Part shown: one piece after another, positions 37,465 to 46,312 of the stretch | Position numbering within the stretch: position 1 is the stretch's first letter | Layout of the letters: each line of letters begins with the position of its first letter | Origin: Bifidobacterium breve | Lineage (GTDB): Bacteria; Actinomycetota; Actinomycetes; Nanopelagicales; Nanopelagicaceae | Length of the DNA: 64,000 bases | Assembly (NCBI GenBank): GCA_945889195.1 | Contig: CAMDBB010000002.1 | Coordinates: 1 to 64,000 of the forward strand | Reading direction: 5' to 3' | Program-made: the position numbers and the translations under genes | Notes under the pieces: model-generated | Database searches by the model: none | The model's input: only the letters and a program-made list of their open reading frames with translations | What the model was told of the DNA's origin: nothing

Positions 37465-38403
37465 TTAATTTCCCTTTAATTCACCGCGAGTTAAGTGATA
37501 AAGCAGCGCTTGAATAGTGGTGCGACGATGATATGCCTCGCGCCAGATGACAGATTTTGGTCCATCGATTACCGCGGCCTCAACCTCTTCACCGCGATGA
37601 GCAGGAAGGCAATGCATAAAGATTGAATCTTTTTCAGTCATCGCCATTAACTTCTCAGTAACTGCATATGGCGCTAAAGCCTTCATCTTCTCGGTGCGCT
37701 CTGCTTCTGGATCTCCCATAGACATCCAGACATCTGTGTAGAGAACTGAGGCGCCTTTGGCAGCAGCTTCTGCATCAGTTGTCACTTCGATTGTGGCACC
37801 ACTCTTTGCTGCAATCTCTTTCGCCTTTGCAATAACTGCGGCATCTGGTGCCCACTTACCAGCAGGCGTTGCTGCAACAACATGTGCGCCCATGATTGCT
37901 CCCATGATTAACCAAGCATGGGTCATATTGTTGCCATCACCGAGATAGACAAACTTTCTTCCCTGAATATCTGCGCCAAAGTTTTCGCGGATAGTGACCC
38001 AGTCCGCAAGAAGCTGCGTTGGGTGGTCATCATCTGTTAAGCCGTTGATAACAGGGATTGTGGCGCTTGCGCCAAGTTCATCAACATCAGATTGCTTAAA
38101 GGTACGGATAAGAAGTGCATCGCAAAAGCCGCTAATAATCTTGGCGGTATCTGAGATCGTTTCGCCACGACCAAGTTGTAAATCGTCACCGCGAATAAAG
38201 ATTGGCGTTCCGCCCAAATGAGCAACTGCAGTCTCTGAAGCCAGACGAGTACGGGTCGATGGCTTTGTCATATAGATAGCAACAGTTTTATTGCTCAGAG
38301 CGGTACTGGAGCGAAGGGGCTTGCTGGCAAAGTCAGCGGCAGTGTCGAGTAGTAACTCAACATCGGCTGGTGATAAATGCTCGGTGCGCAGTAAGTCTTT
38401 CAT
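37465..38403 (-). CDS. argF: ornithine carbamoyltransferase
   Basis: A 312-residue enzyme making citrulline from ornithine and carbamoyl phosphate. The carbamoyl-phosphate site is KPSTRTRLASE, the ornithine site is MHCLPAHRGEE, and VYLGDGNNMTHAWLIMGA lies between. The HCLP motif and the spacing favour ornithine over putrescine or aspartate as substrate. It stands alone, without other arginine genes. Confidence 0.94.
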   Translation of the reverse strand: MKDLLRTEHLSPADVELLLDTAADFASKPLRSSTALSNKTVAIYMTKPSTRTRLASETAVAHLGGTPIFIRGDDLQLGRGETISDTAKIISGFCDALLIRTFKQSDVDELGASATIPVINGLTDDDHPTQLLADWVTIRENFGADIQGRKFVYLGDGNNMTHAWLIMGAIMGAHVVAATPAGKWAPDAAVIAKAKEIAAKSGATIEVTTDAEAAAKGASVLYTDVWMSMGDPEAERTEKMKALAPYAVTEKLMAMTEKDSIFMHCLPAHRGEEVEAAVIDGPKSVIWREAYHRRTTIQALLYHLTRGELKGN

Positions 38404-38424
38404 TGGAAGATTCTACCCTCCGTC

Positions 38425-38706
38425 ATGGATACTTTGCTCATGGGTTTCTTCAGCCGTGAACTAGATGCAGACACACTTACTCGCCCCGTCGAGCAAGAAG
38501 ATGACGGTGGCCATGATCGCTTCGCTCATTACATCAAGAAAGAGAAAGTTGTTGAGTCCGCTGTTACTGGAAAAGCGGTGCGCGCTTTATGTGGAAAGAA
38601 ATGGGTGCCATCTCACGATCCGCAGAAATATCCAGTCTGCCCAATCTGTAAAGAGATTTATGAAGGGCTAAGACCTGGTCCTGAAGATGGGGACGGCGAG
38701 AAGTAA
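38425..38706 (+). CDS. DUF3039 family protein
   Basis: A 93-residue actinobacterial protein: an acidic start, then DDGGHDRFAHYIKKEKVVESAVTGKAVRALCGKKWVP, and CPICKEIYEGL. Cysteines in ALCGKKW and VCPICK look like a zinc ribbon. The family is nearly confined to Actinomycetota and has no known function. A second Met six codons in is an alternative start. It is convergent with tmRNA, 13 bp apart. Confidence 0.85.
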   Translation: MDTLLMGFFSRELDADTLTRPVEQEDDGGHDRFAHYIKKEKVVESAVTGKAVRALCGKKWVPSHDPQKYPVCPICKEIYEGLRPGPEDGDGEK

Positions 38707-38719
38707 ATAACTAATCTTG

Positions 38720-39087
38720 TGGAGGTGCCGGGAATCGAACCCGGGTCCTTCAGAATTAAAACAGGGCTTCTACGGGCGTAGTGTGTTTAACGTTTTCTCA
38801 GTTCTGAATCTCATACACACGAGTATTCAACGAACTCATTTGCGAAACTGTTCTCTCAAGATATTCGCAACGCTATCTCGATGAAGAGCTCTCTAGCGAC
38901 GCCAGATTCCGGGACGAGAGCGCGCCCGGGCTGACGGATTCGGTACTAGCTTATGCAGCTAGGGCGAAATCACTGCGACTGTTGTCTGCAGTTATGTGTG
39001 CACAGGTTTCATGGTTTACGAGATCATCCCGGCTTCCTCGGCCCGCTTCCCCTGCCTCAACAACTAAAGTCGAGACCGTTCACCCCC
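38720..39087 (-). ncRNA. ssrA: tmRNA (SsrA)
   Basis: Transfer-messenger RNA for ribosome rescue, on the minus strand. The 5' end GGGGGTG (39087-39081) pairs with the 3' CACCTCC (38727-38721); discriminator A is at 38720 and CCA is not encoded. GGTGAACGGTCTCGACTTTAG and the T arm GGGTTCGATTCCCGG are diagnostic. The tag frame at 38989-38951 encodes ADNSRSDFALAA followed by TAA, close to the mycobacterial type tag. smpB lies one gene upstream on the same strand. Confidence 0.96.
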
Positions 39088-39137
39088 ATGTTTATCTAGA
39101 AAACTCTAGATACTTGGGAACTACGTTGAGAAACGTA
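39088..39137 (-). promoter_or_regulatory. ssrA promoter region with two adjacent inverted repeats
   Basis: On the minus strand TTCCCA and TAGATA are spaced 16 bases, with the -10 ending six bases before the tmRNA 5' end. A perfect repeat, ATCTAGA GTTT TCTAGAT (39111-39094), covers the -10 and the spacer. A second, TACGTT GAGA AACGTA (39137-39122), lies just upstream of the -35. The rest of the gap up to 39302 holds nothing clear. Confidence 0.4.
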
Positions 39138-39302
39138 ATTCACGCTATGTAGTTTTGATAAGTTTTTTCGACACTTCACCCACTGCAAATTTCTTTTCAG
39201 TGGATTGGGTTCTTAGAAGGTATGGAGTGAGCATTCTTGTCTGCGCACTCGATCTATCTAAGCGATGTCATAAGTATAGACAAGGAAGTGTTGAGCGCGA
39301 AA

Positions 39303-39863
39303 TTAAGCCTGAAACTCACTCTTGAGAATGGCGTACTCCCACATATCGCACCAATCGCCTTTAAAGAACTCTGATTCTCTGAAAGTGCCTTCAAGTCTCA
39401 TGCCGAGTTTCTCGGCCAAATGCGCAGACTCAGGATTCCGAGAATCAATTTTGGCCACGATGCGATGGATGGCAAAGTTCCTAAATGCGTAATCAAGGAG
39501 CGCTCTACTCGCCTCAAATGCGTAGCCTTGGCGCTGGAAGTTCTGATGTGTTACATATCCAAATTCTGAATACTGATCTTCCTTGCGTTCAATACTGAGA
39601 TTTGATTGGCCAATTACTTTCCCTTTATTCGCACCATCTTTGAGTTCCCAAGCCAATAAAAGAAAGTCACCATTTTCTGTGATGACGTCTTTATGTAGAG
39701 GCGCGTACTTCTCGAGCGCTTCTCGCACCTGCTCGCGAGTGCGCTCTGGCCATGGGATATAGCGGACGATTTCTGGGTGGGATTGATATTCAAGGAGATC
39801 ATCTTCATCAGTAAGCGCAAGTGGGCGAAGAATGAGTCTCTCGGTTTCGATACGAAAAGTCAT
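39303..39863 (-). CDS. GNAT acetyltransferase, RimJ/RimL type
   Basis: A 186-residue acetyltransferase: TERLILRPLALTDEDDLLEYQ at the start, SEFGYVTHQNFQRQGYAFEASRALLDYAF with the acetyl-CoA loop (QRQGYA), and IHRIVAKIDSRNPESAHLAEKLGM. It is inserted between smpB and ssrA, sharing one base with the smpB stop (TAATG). The link to trans-translation is positional only; substrate unknown. Confidence 0.85.
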   Translation of the reverse strand: MTFRIETERLILRPLALTDEDDLLEYQSHPEIVRYIPWPERTREQVREALEKYAPLHKDVITENGDFLLLAWELKDGANKGKVIGQSNLSIERKEDQYSEFGYVTHQNFQRQGYAFEASRALLDYAFRNFAIHRIVAKIDSRNPESAHLAEKLGMRLEGTFRESEFFKGDWCDMWEYAILKSEFQA

Positions 39864-40339
39864 TAATCCTTACCTGATTGGCGGCGCGAGAGTTCGCGAT
39901 TTACTTCGCGAGTGGCTTGCTGCTCCATCAATGTAGAGCGCTTATCGTGCGCCTTCTTACCCTTTGCAATCGCGACCTCAATTTTGGCCTTGCCATTGTT
40001 GAAGTAGAGCTGCAGCGGCACCAAGGTGATACCAGAATCTTTGGTGCGCCCAGCAATCTTGCGTAGTTCAACTTTGTGAACCAAGAGCTTGCGCTTACGT
40101 CGCGGGGTGTGATTCGTCCATGTTCCTTCTGTGTACTCAGGAATGTGCACGCCATGGAGCCAGAGCTCGCCATTTTCAATCATGGCAAAGCCATCGATCA
40201 ACGAGGCGCGACCTGCGCGTAGTGACTTTACCTCTGTGCCTGTAAGAACAATTCCGCACTCATAAACATCTTCGATGGAAAAATCGTGACGGGCTTTCTT
40301 ATTCTGGGCGATGAGCTTCTTGCCCAGTTCCTTGACCAT
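39863..40339 (-). CDS. smpB: SsrA-binding protein SmpB
   Basis: Partner of tmRNA in trans-translation (158 residues). It has [53 protein letters not shown] and the C-terminal basic tail [28 protein letters not shown] that enters the empty mRNA channel. It follows ftsX by 4 bp and is two positions from ssrA, a typical bacterial linkage. Confidence 0.96.
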   Translation of the reverse strand: MVKELGKKLIAQNKKARHDFSIEDVYECGIVLTGTEVKSLRAGRASLIDGFAMIENGELWLHGVHIPEYTEGTWTNHTPRRKRKLLVHKVELRKIAGRTKDSGITLVPLQLYFNNGKAKIEVAIAKGKKAHDKRSTLMEQQATREVNRELSRRQSGKD

Positions 40340-40343
40340 GGAA

Positions 40344-41246
40344 TTAAACCTTCAAATAACGGCGAAGGGTAATGAGAGATGCGATCGTTGAAACTACGAG
40401 GCCGGTCAAGAGCAACCAGCCAGATGCAGCTGCAACTTCGCCCCAGCCAAAGAATTTGGTAAAGGTAAGCAGTGGCGCAACCTCGGTATCAACAACGTAC
40501 TTCAGCCCAGCAAGTAACCCGGATGCAAATCCCCAACCAACAATCGCTGAGATAACTCCTTCAAGAAGGAATGGCAGCTGGATTGACCAAGATGATGCAC
40601 CGACCAACTTCATGACGCCAGTTTCGCGGCGACGGTTAAATGCTGCGATGCGAAGTGTGTTGCTGATGAGGAGCGCTGCTGTAAGAACTGAGAGGAGACC
40701 AACAGCTAGAGCACCATTACGAAGAACTTCAAGGAGCTTGAAGAATCGCTCGAGAATGGTTCGCTGATCTTGCACGATATCTACGCCAGGTCGACCGCTA
40801 AATGCGCTGACGACAACATCAAATTGAGTTGGATCCTCTAGCTTCACTCGGAATGATTCTGGAAGCTGATCTGCAGTCACATTCTGTGCAATTGCAGAAT
40901 CCTTGAAGCGCTCCTTGAAGCGTTCAAATGCTTCAGTCTGTGATTCGTAAAAGACGCTCTGCACAACTGGAAGCGCCTCTAAATCAGCCTTAATTGAAAC
41001 GCGTTGCTCTTGTGTAACTACGCCACCCGCGCAGGAAGGAGATTCTGAGAGGGAACCGCAGAGGAATACAGATACTTCAATCTTGTCATACCAATAATCT
41101 TTCATCGCACTTACTTGAGAATTAGAAAGTAAGCCAATACCAAGAAGTGAGAGCGAGATTGCGACAGTGACAATGACAGCGAAGGTCATCGTTAAGTTGC
41201 GGCGAAGTCCAATTCGAACTTCACTTAATAGAAATCCTGCGCGCAT
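40344..41246 (-). CDS. ftsX: cell division protein FtsX
   Basis: Membrane half of the FtsEX complex, which controls peptidoglycan hydrolases at the septum (300 residues). A start helix ([21 protein letters not shown]) is followed by an extracytoplasmic domain (about 60-170) that contains a Cys pair, [10 protein letters not shown]. Three C-terminal helices follow with the FtsX permease signature [20 protein letters not shown]. The ATG at 41246 is chosen because GGAG lies eight bases upstream; the open frame continues to 41300 inside ftsE. Confidence 0.95.
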   Translation of the reverse strand: MRAGFLLSEVRIGLRRNLTMTFAVIVTVAISLSLLGIGLLSNSQVSAMKDYWYDKIEVSVFLCGSLSESPSCAGGVVTQEQRVSIKADLEALPVVQSVFYESQTEAFERFKERFKDSAIAQNVTADQLPESFRVKLEDPTQFDVVVSAFSGRPGVDIVQDQRTILERFFKLLEVLRNGALAVGLLSVLTAALLISNTLRIAAFNRRRETGVMKLVGASSWSIQLPFLLEGVISAIVGWGFASGLLAGLKYVVDTEVAPLLTFTKFFGWGEVAAASGWLLLTGLVVSTIASLITLRRYLKV

Positions 41247-41274
41247 CTTTACTGCTCCATATCTCTTCTTGTAA

Positions 41275-41964
41275 TTATCCGGTGTATCCGTAAACGCCAC
41301 GAACCTGATCGCGAATCACATGTCCGCCATCGAGTTCGATTACGCGCTTGCGCATCTGATCCACAATTCCTGAATCGTGGGTTGCCATCAAAACTGTTGT
41401 GCCCTCGCGGTTGATGCGATCGAGCAATTTCATAATGCCTACAGAGAGCGCAGGGTCAAGGTTTCCAGTTGGTTCATCGGCGATGATGATTGCTGGCTTT
41501 GTGACATATGCGCGAGCGATTGCCACACGCTGTTGTTCACCACCAGAGATTTCAGATGGCAGGCGATCGCCCTTATCTTCCAAACCAACGAGTTCAAGCA
41601 TCTCGGGAACTTCGCGGTTAATCTCTTTCTGAGAATACCCAAGCACGTGGAGCGAGAATGCAATGTTCTCTGAGATTGTCTTGTTAGGAAGCAGCCTGAA
41701 ATCTTGGAAGACCGTTCCGACCTGGCGGCGAAGTTCCGGAACCTTATGGTTTGCCAGAGTTCCTAAATCTTTTCCAGCCACATGAATTGTTCCTGAGGTT
41801 GGACGCTCTTCGCGCAGAATCAGGCGCAGGAAGGTCGACTTACCGGAACCGGACATACCAACCAAGAAGACGAATTCGCCCTTTGTGATTTCCAGGCTCA
41901 CGCTATCGAGCGCAGGTCGATCCTGCCCCGAATAAATCTTTGTTACATTTTCAAAACGAATCAC
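41275..41964 (-). CDS. ftsE: cell division ATP-binding protein FtsE
   Basis: ABC ATPase of 229 residues with Walker A GMSGSGKSTFLRL, Q-loop VFQDFRLLPNKT, signature SGGEQQRVAIARA, Walker B IIIADEPTGNLDP and the switch His in LMATHDSGIVD. Located upstream of ftsX with 28 bp between, in the conserved prfB-ftsE-ftsX-smpB order. Confidence 0.96.
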   Translation of the reverse strand: MIRFENVTKIYSGQDRPALDSVSLEITKGEFVFLVGMSGSGKSTFLRLILREERPTSGTIHVAGKDLGTLANHKVPELRRQVGTVFQDFRLLPNKTISENIAFSLHVLGYSQKEINREVPEMLELVGLEDKGDRLPSEISGGEQQRVAIARAYVTKPAIIIADEPTGNLDPALSVGIMKLLDRINREGTTVLMATHDSGIVDQMRKRVIELDGGHVIRDQVRGVYGYTG

Positions 41965-42077
41965 TGCAGCTCCTTTGAGACCTGCCCCTAGTTTATGGAG
42001 TGAGGCTGGAAATTCTCGGTTGATTCGCCCTAAATATCGCCATTCACAGGCAGAAATAAATCACAGTTGAGGCGCGA

Positions 42078-43184
42078 TTAAGCGTGAGAAGAACTGCGGC
42101 GCCAGCGAATTCCCGCTTCAATGAAATCATCGATTTCACCATTTAATACTGCAGAGGTATTTCCTGTCTCATGGTTATTTCGAAGATCTTTCACCATTTG
42201 GTAGGGCGCTAAAACATAGGAACGCATCTGATTTCCCCAAGATCCAGAGTTATCGCCCTTAAGCGCATTGATTTTTGCTTGTTCTTCTTGGCGGCGGCGT
42301 TCGAGTAATTTCGATTGCAGAACAGCCATCGCAGTCGCCTTATTCTGAATTTGAGAACGCTCATTCTGACATGAGACAACGATGCCTGTTGGAATATGTG
42401 TCAATCGCACCGCAGAGTCAGTTGTATTGACGCCCTGCCCACCCGGACCAGATGAGCGATAGACATCGACGCGGATCTCTTTCTCATCTAACTCAATGTG
42501 ATCGCTCTGTTCTACGACCGGTACTACTTCAACGCCAGCAAAAGATGTATGGCGGCGTGATTGTGAATCAAAGGGAGAGATTCGAACTAAGCGATGAGTC
42601 CCTTGCTCAACCGAGAGAGTGCCATATGCATAGGGAGCGCTAATTCTGAAGGTGGTTGATTTGATTCCAGCCTCTTCTGCATAGGAAGTTTCTAAAACAT
42701 CAACTTTAAATTCATGACGCTCGCAGTAACGCAGATACATACGCATCAACATCTCTGCCCAGTCAGCTGCTTCTACACCGCCGGCTTCAGAGCGGATAGT
42801 AATAAGCGCATCTCGATCATCGTATTCACCATTTAACAAGGTGGTTACTTCTAACTCGCTAATCGCCTTCACTGTGGCATCGAGTTCACCTTCTGCATCT
42901 TTAAGCGCTGAGCCACCTGGTTCACCTGCTGCCAATTCAAAGAGAACAGGCAGATCATCAACTCTGCGGCGCAGGCTTTTCAGGCGCGTGATAGTTCCTT
43001 GGACTCGAGATAGCTTGCTCGTTACCGCTTGCGCTTTCTCGGGGTCATCCCACAGATTCGGAACACCAGCAGCTGCTTCAAGTTCAACTACTTCTATTTC
43101 AAGTTTGGGAAGATCGAGAACTTTTTCGATAGATGTGAGGGTCGCACTTATCTCTGAGATTTCGAGTGAGTATTCGCGAGCCAT
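42078..43184 (-). CDS. prfB: peptide chain release factor 2
   Basis: Release factor for UAA and UGA (368 residues). The recognition tripeptide is SPF in [16 protein letters not shown] and the catalytic loop is [18 protein letters not shown]. The gene is one continuous frame with no in-frame stop near codon 25, so the autoregulatory +1 frameshift known from Escherichia coli and many others is absent. PrmC at 4084-4938 should methylate the GGQ glutamine. Confidence 0.96.
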   Translation of the reverse strand: MAREYSLEISEISATLTSIEKVLDLPKLEIEVVELEAAAGVPNLWDDPEKAQAVTSKLSRVQGTITRLKSLRRRVDDLPVLFELAAGEPGGSALKDAEGELDATVKAISELEVTTLLNGEYDDRDALITIRSEAGGVEAADWAEMLMRMYLRYCERHEFKVDVLETSYAEEAGIKSTTFRISAPYAYGTLSVEQGTHRLVRISPFDSQSRRHTSFAGVEVVPVVEQSDHIELDEKEIRVDVYRSSGPGGQGVNTTDSAVRLTHIPTGIVVSCQNERSQIQNKATAMAVLQSKLLERRRQEEQAKINALKGDNSGSWGNQMRSYVLAPYQMVKDLRNNHETGNTSAVLNGEIDDFIEAGIRWRRSSSHA

Positions 43185-43204
43185 GGGTTAAGGATAGCGA
43201 GAAT

Positions 43205-43762
43205 TTATCCGATATCGATCCCGTAGTAATTTGTAGTGATTCTCCGCTGCGCAATGCTTGCGACGGTAGTAGAGATCTCAACGTAATCAAGATTTATGAA
43301 GGGAAGAAGAAAAGGAAGACGTACATCTGCCGAAGTAGAAATTGACAATTGGTAACCATCACATTCAACCCTGTTCACTCTAATGTCCTCTAAATTCTCA
43401 CGTCCATTAGCTGTTTCCTTGGATTCACTGAGCTGCATCCATTTCTCCATAGCGCTCAGGGCATCATCTCTTCCCTTCTGGCAGTCGATAGGAATTCCTG
43501 GATCGGTCTCACCTTCACCCGTTAGATTCCAAGCAAATTGCCAGAAGTTGTAATCGCTTTGATAGTAGGTTTGTAAATCTAAGTTTCTTACACCTCTCTG
43601 TACTGCTGCTTCGCTTGCTTGGGTAAGGGCTCTCTTCGCCAAGTAAATAGAGGAAATATTGGTGAGAATGACTAAAACAATGAGAGTAGACATGAAGAGA
43701 CTCATGATGAGTAAGGAGATTGATCCACGTTCATCTTTTACAAAAGATCTAAGAGATTTCAA
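43205..43762 (-). CDS. Tad pilus-associated TadG/TadE-like pseudopilin
   Basis: A 185-residue protein with a short basic start (MKSLRSFVKDERGS) followed by one long hydrophobic helix (ISLLIMSLFMSTLIVLVILTNISSIYLA) and an exported polar domain with two cysteines (IDC and VEC). The D-E-R-G-S before the helix is the usual prepilin-like junction of Tad minor pilins. Last gene of the tad cluster; 21 bp separates it from prfB. Confidence 0.75.
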   Translation of the reverse strand: MKSLRSFVKDERGSISLLIMSLFMSTLIVLVILTNISSIYLAKRALTQASEAAVQRGVRNLDLQTYYQSDYNFWQFAWNLTGEGETDPGIPIDCQKGRDDALSAMEKWMQLSESKETANGRENLEDIRVNRVECDGYQLSISTSADVRLPFLLPFINLDYVEISTTVASIAQRRITTNYYGIDIG

Positions 43763-43765
43763 AAG

Positions 43766-44158
43766 TTAAGCCCAGGGAGTTACATATTCAATTGCAGATA
43801 CCTGGATAGATCGTTCTGGGATTGAGAGAGTTATGACAATCTCTGAATCTGGAGAGATGCAGGGGCTCTGGCTGCAGATTATCTGACTCCGAATTTCGCT
43901 CTCTGGATTCTCAAACCCTAGTAGTCGTCCACCTTCCACAATGACTGAACGAGAGACTTCAAAAGCAATCCCGTCGTTTGCTGATGTGACGAAAGCTCGA
44001 ACAGATTCACGCGCCAGCGTTCGCAACCTCTCTTGATCATCGCTCGCGCTAGAGAAGGTATTCATGTAGAGAAATAGCGGAATGAAAAGTGGGATGGCAA
44101 GAATGACAAACTCAATTGAAGCGCTGCCGCGCTGGTCTCTAAGGAAGGCAAGATTCAT
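43766..44158 (-). CDS. TadE-like minor pilin
   Basis: A 130-residue protein with the TadE signature RDQRGSASIEFVILAIPLFIPLF, including the Glu five residues into the mature helix, then a polar exported domain with a Cys pair (ICSQSPC). It overlaps the preceding pilin gene by 4 bp (ATGA) and should be a minor subunit of the Flp pilus. Confidence 0.8.
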   Translation of the reverse strand: MNLAFLRDQRGSASIEFVILAIPLFIPLFLYMNTFSSASDDQERLRTLARESVRAFVTSANDGIAFEVSRSVIVEGGRLLGFENPESEIRSQIICSQSPCISPDSEIVITLSIPERSIQVSAIEYVTPWA

Positions 44159-44502
44159 CGCTGATTCTCAACAATCGCAATGCCAGTTACCTTAACTTGA
44201 TACTCGTCCCCGAATATTCTTGGCACGTTGCTCTCTCTTGTTGTCACAACGAGATCCAAGTTTTGATGAGGATCCGGCGAATAAATTGGAAGGAATTGAT
44301 CACTCTCTTCAAAGTCTCCCGTAAGAGCCTTCTTAGAAGCCTGATCTTGGACAACCACCTTCTCCATATTCCTAGAATGAATCGCTACGTTGATCTGTGT
44401 GGCTATTAGGAAGAGCGACATGAGTGGGAGTAGAACAAGTGCACTCTCAACGCTTCCCCGTTCACATCTGAGAAATTTCAGCATCAACTTAACGAATGCC
44501 AT
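44155..44502 (-). CDS. TadE-like minor pilin
   Basis: A 115-residue protein with CERGSVESALVLLPLMSLFLIATQINVA, a prepilin-type junction (ERGS) and hydrophobic helix with Glu near its start, followed by a short exported domain. It overlaps the end of the Flp pilin gene by 14 bp and the next TadE gene by 4 bp. Confidence 0.75.
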   Translation of the reverse strand: MAFVKLMLKFLRCERGSVESALVLLPLMSLFLIATQINVAIHSRNMEKVVVQDQASKKALTGDFEESDQFLPIYSPDPHQNLDLVVTTRESNVPRIFGDEYQVKVTGIAIVENQR

Positions 44503-44728
44503 TCATGGCATCTAAAGAATTTTTAAGAATTGCAGTTAGCCGTGGGGCTGCGATTGTCCAGATAGCGGTTACGAGGCCTGTAGTCATTAGCACCACTAGT
44601 ACCCAGCCAGGGACATCACCTCGATCATCACTGAGAGCGCGAAAGAAGCGAGATCGCTTAAAGTCACTGAGCCTCATGGAAATTTCAATCTGCATCGCTA
44701 CCAATTTCTTCTGAACTATTTGATTCAT
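44489..44728 (-). CDS. Flp-type major pilin candidate
   Basis: A 79-residue protein from the ATG at 44728, with AAGGAG six bases upstream, the best ribosome site in the cluster. After a basic leader (MNQIVQKKLVAMQIEISMRLSDFKRSRFF) comes LSDDRGDVPGWVLVVLMTTGLVTAIW, a prepilin cleavage region at Gly and a hydrophobic helix like actinobacterial Flp pilins. The strong site and small size suggest the major pilus subunit. Confidence 0.7.
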   Translation of the reverse strand: MNQIVQKKLVAMQIEISMRLSDFKRSRFFRALSDDRGDVPGWVLVVLMTTGLVTAIWTIAAPRLTAILKNSLDAMNGIR

Positions 44729-44765
44729 CTTTCTCTCCTTTTTCTTTAGTTTTTCTGATTTGGAT

Positions 44766-45563
44766 TTAACCTTGTGCAAATAGATTTAGATTCGACAGTG
44801 ATGGCCAGAGTGCGAAGAGAATTGAAATAGGAAGGATGAGAAAGACCACCGGAACCATCATCGACATCTCTGCTTTGGCCGCGATTGCCGTTATTCGATT
44901 TCTCTGCAGACTCTGAGCCTCTTCGGCATGGCTTTGGAGAACTTCAACGAGAGGGGCTCCACGTGAAATTGCAATTACTATTGAGTCGATGAAGCGACGA
45001 ACGCTCAGCGAATGTAGCCGCCTTCCAAGTGCGTCTAACGCCTCTTCAAATGGAGCTCCGCTCGATACTTCATCGACAACCTTCGATAATTGCGCAACGA
45101 GTGCGCCCGAGCCTCGGTTGGTAATTCTCTGAATCGCACTTAGCGGACTTTCTCCAGCCGAGATTGAGAGAGTAAGCATTTCAACAATGGCGGGGAATTC
45201 TTCTTCGATTCCAACCCGATACGTTTTCACTCTTTGAGTGAGGTTTCGTTCAAGTAAGAGTATCGATCCCGAGAATGCAATCAGGAGAATTGAGAGAATT
45301 GTGGCCAGGGATGAGTCTTTGAAGATTCCAAAGAGAATGATAGAAAATGATAATCCGCTAGAAACAATGAGTTGCTTATATCTAAAATTTTCGTAATCAC
45401 TCTCAGTTGAGTAACCAAGTTCAGCTAACTTTGCTCTGACTGAAGTTCTATCCCCCACGCGATGGATTGATTTGATACTCGCTCGCTCCAGGGAAAAGTC
45501 TTCGTTAAGAATAAGGAAGGCTGGGATCAGAAAGAGAAGCGTGACAATGAGTGGATTGTTCAT
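44766..45563 (-). CDS. tadC: Tad pilus inner-membrane protein TadC
   Basis: Type II secretion F-domain protein (265 residues). Helices at the N terminus and about 65-100 are followed by the cytoplasmic helical F domain (YRVGIEEEFPAIVEMLTLSISAGESPLSAI, FIDSIVIAISRGAPLVEVLQSHAEE) and two C-terminal helices. It overlaps tadB by 4 bp. With TadB it forms the platform that the TadA ATPase turns. Confidence 0.88.
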   Translation of the reverse strand: MNNPLIVTLLFLIPAFLILNEDFSLERASIKSIHRVGDRTSVRAKLAELGYSTESDYENFRYKQLIVSSGLSFSIILFGIFKDSSLATILSILLIAFSGSILLLERNLTQRVKTYRVGIEEEFPAIVEMLTLSISAGESPLSAIQRITNRGSGALVAQLSKVVDEVSSGAPFEEALDALGRRLHSLSVRRFIDSIVIAISRGAPLVEVLQSHAEEAQSLQRNRITAIAAKAEMSMMVPVVFLILPISILFALWPSLSNLNLFAQG

Positions 45564-46312
45564 AACCGTCGGCCTAAATGGGATCCGGAAAAGACTCTAG
45601 AGGCTTCAGGAAGTTTGCTCAGTTGATTCATCCAGAGGTATGCAGCAGCTGTCATCGCCAGCCCTGCAAGAAGAATCAAGGCGCCCGACTGAGTGGAGAA
45701 GGCGCGAGATGTACTTGGTTGAGTGGAGAGAAGTAGGAGCAATAGCCAAGGGGCGGCTGCAGATAAGTGAGCGGAGTTCTTGATCCAATTGTGTTTTACA
45801 GCAATCTCGCGACGCAGAGTGAGATCTTCTCGAATGAAGTTACCTAAGAGGCGGAGAATATTGAGCAACTCGGCGCTTCCCAACACCTTAGCCATCGCGA
45901 GCGATTCCAGAATTTGGTCTGTGGTCGGATGAGCCAATTCGCGTTTTGCTAACGCAATAGCTTTCTCAAAATCTCCTGAAAGATAAATCTCGTCGCGAAA
46001 ACGTAGAAAGTAGGGCCTTAAGATCTCGGGACCGCGATCTGAAAGCCCAATAAGGCACTCGTTAAGCGAAAGGCCCGACTGAACCCCGGCTCTCAAGTGA
46101 TCAATCATTTCAGGTGCAGCCCCTTGAATTGCCATCGCTCTTCTCGAGACCGCCTTTGCCCGAGCGATAGTCATGAATATCGCAAGGAAACAAGAGAAAG
46201 CTGCCGCTATGTAGAGAGAGTGTGAGATTGTGAAAACAATCAAAAATGTAAGCGCTGCTGCAGAAGTTATGACTAAAGCGTTCTTATAAGAAACTTGCTT
46301 CAATGGATTCAT
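45560..46312 (-). CDS. tadB: Tad pilus inner-membrane protein TadB
   Basis: Second type II secretion F-domain protein (250 residues), with two N-terminal helices, the domain GAAPEMIDHLRAGVQSGLSLNECLIGLSDRG and the segment REIAVKHNWIKNSAHLSAAAPWLLLLLL. It overlaps tadA by 4 bp and tadC by 4 bp, so all three are translationally coupled. Confidence 0.88.
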   Translation of the reverse strand: MNPLKQVSYKNALVITSAAALTFLIVFTISHSLYIAAAFSCFLAIFMTIARAKAVSRRAMAIQGAAPEMIDHLRAGVQSGLSLNECLIGLSDRGPEILRPYFLRFRDEIYLSGDFEKAIALAKRELAHPTTDQILESLAMAKVLGSAELLNILRLLGNFIREDLTLRREIAVKHNWIKNSAHLSAAAPWLLLLLLSTQPSTSRAFSTQSGALILLAGLAMTAAAYLWMNQLSKLPEASRVFSGSHLGRRL

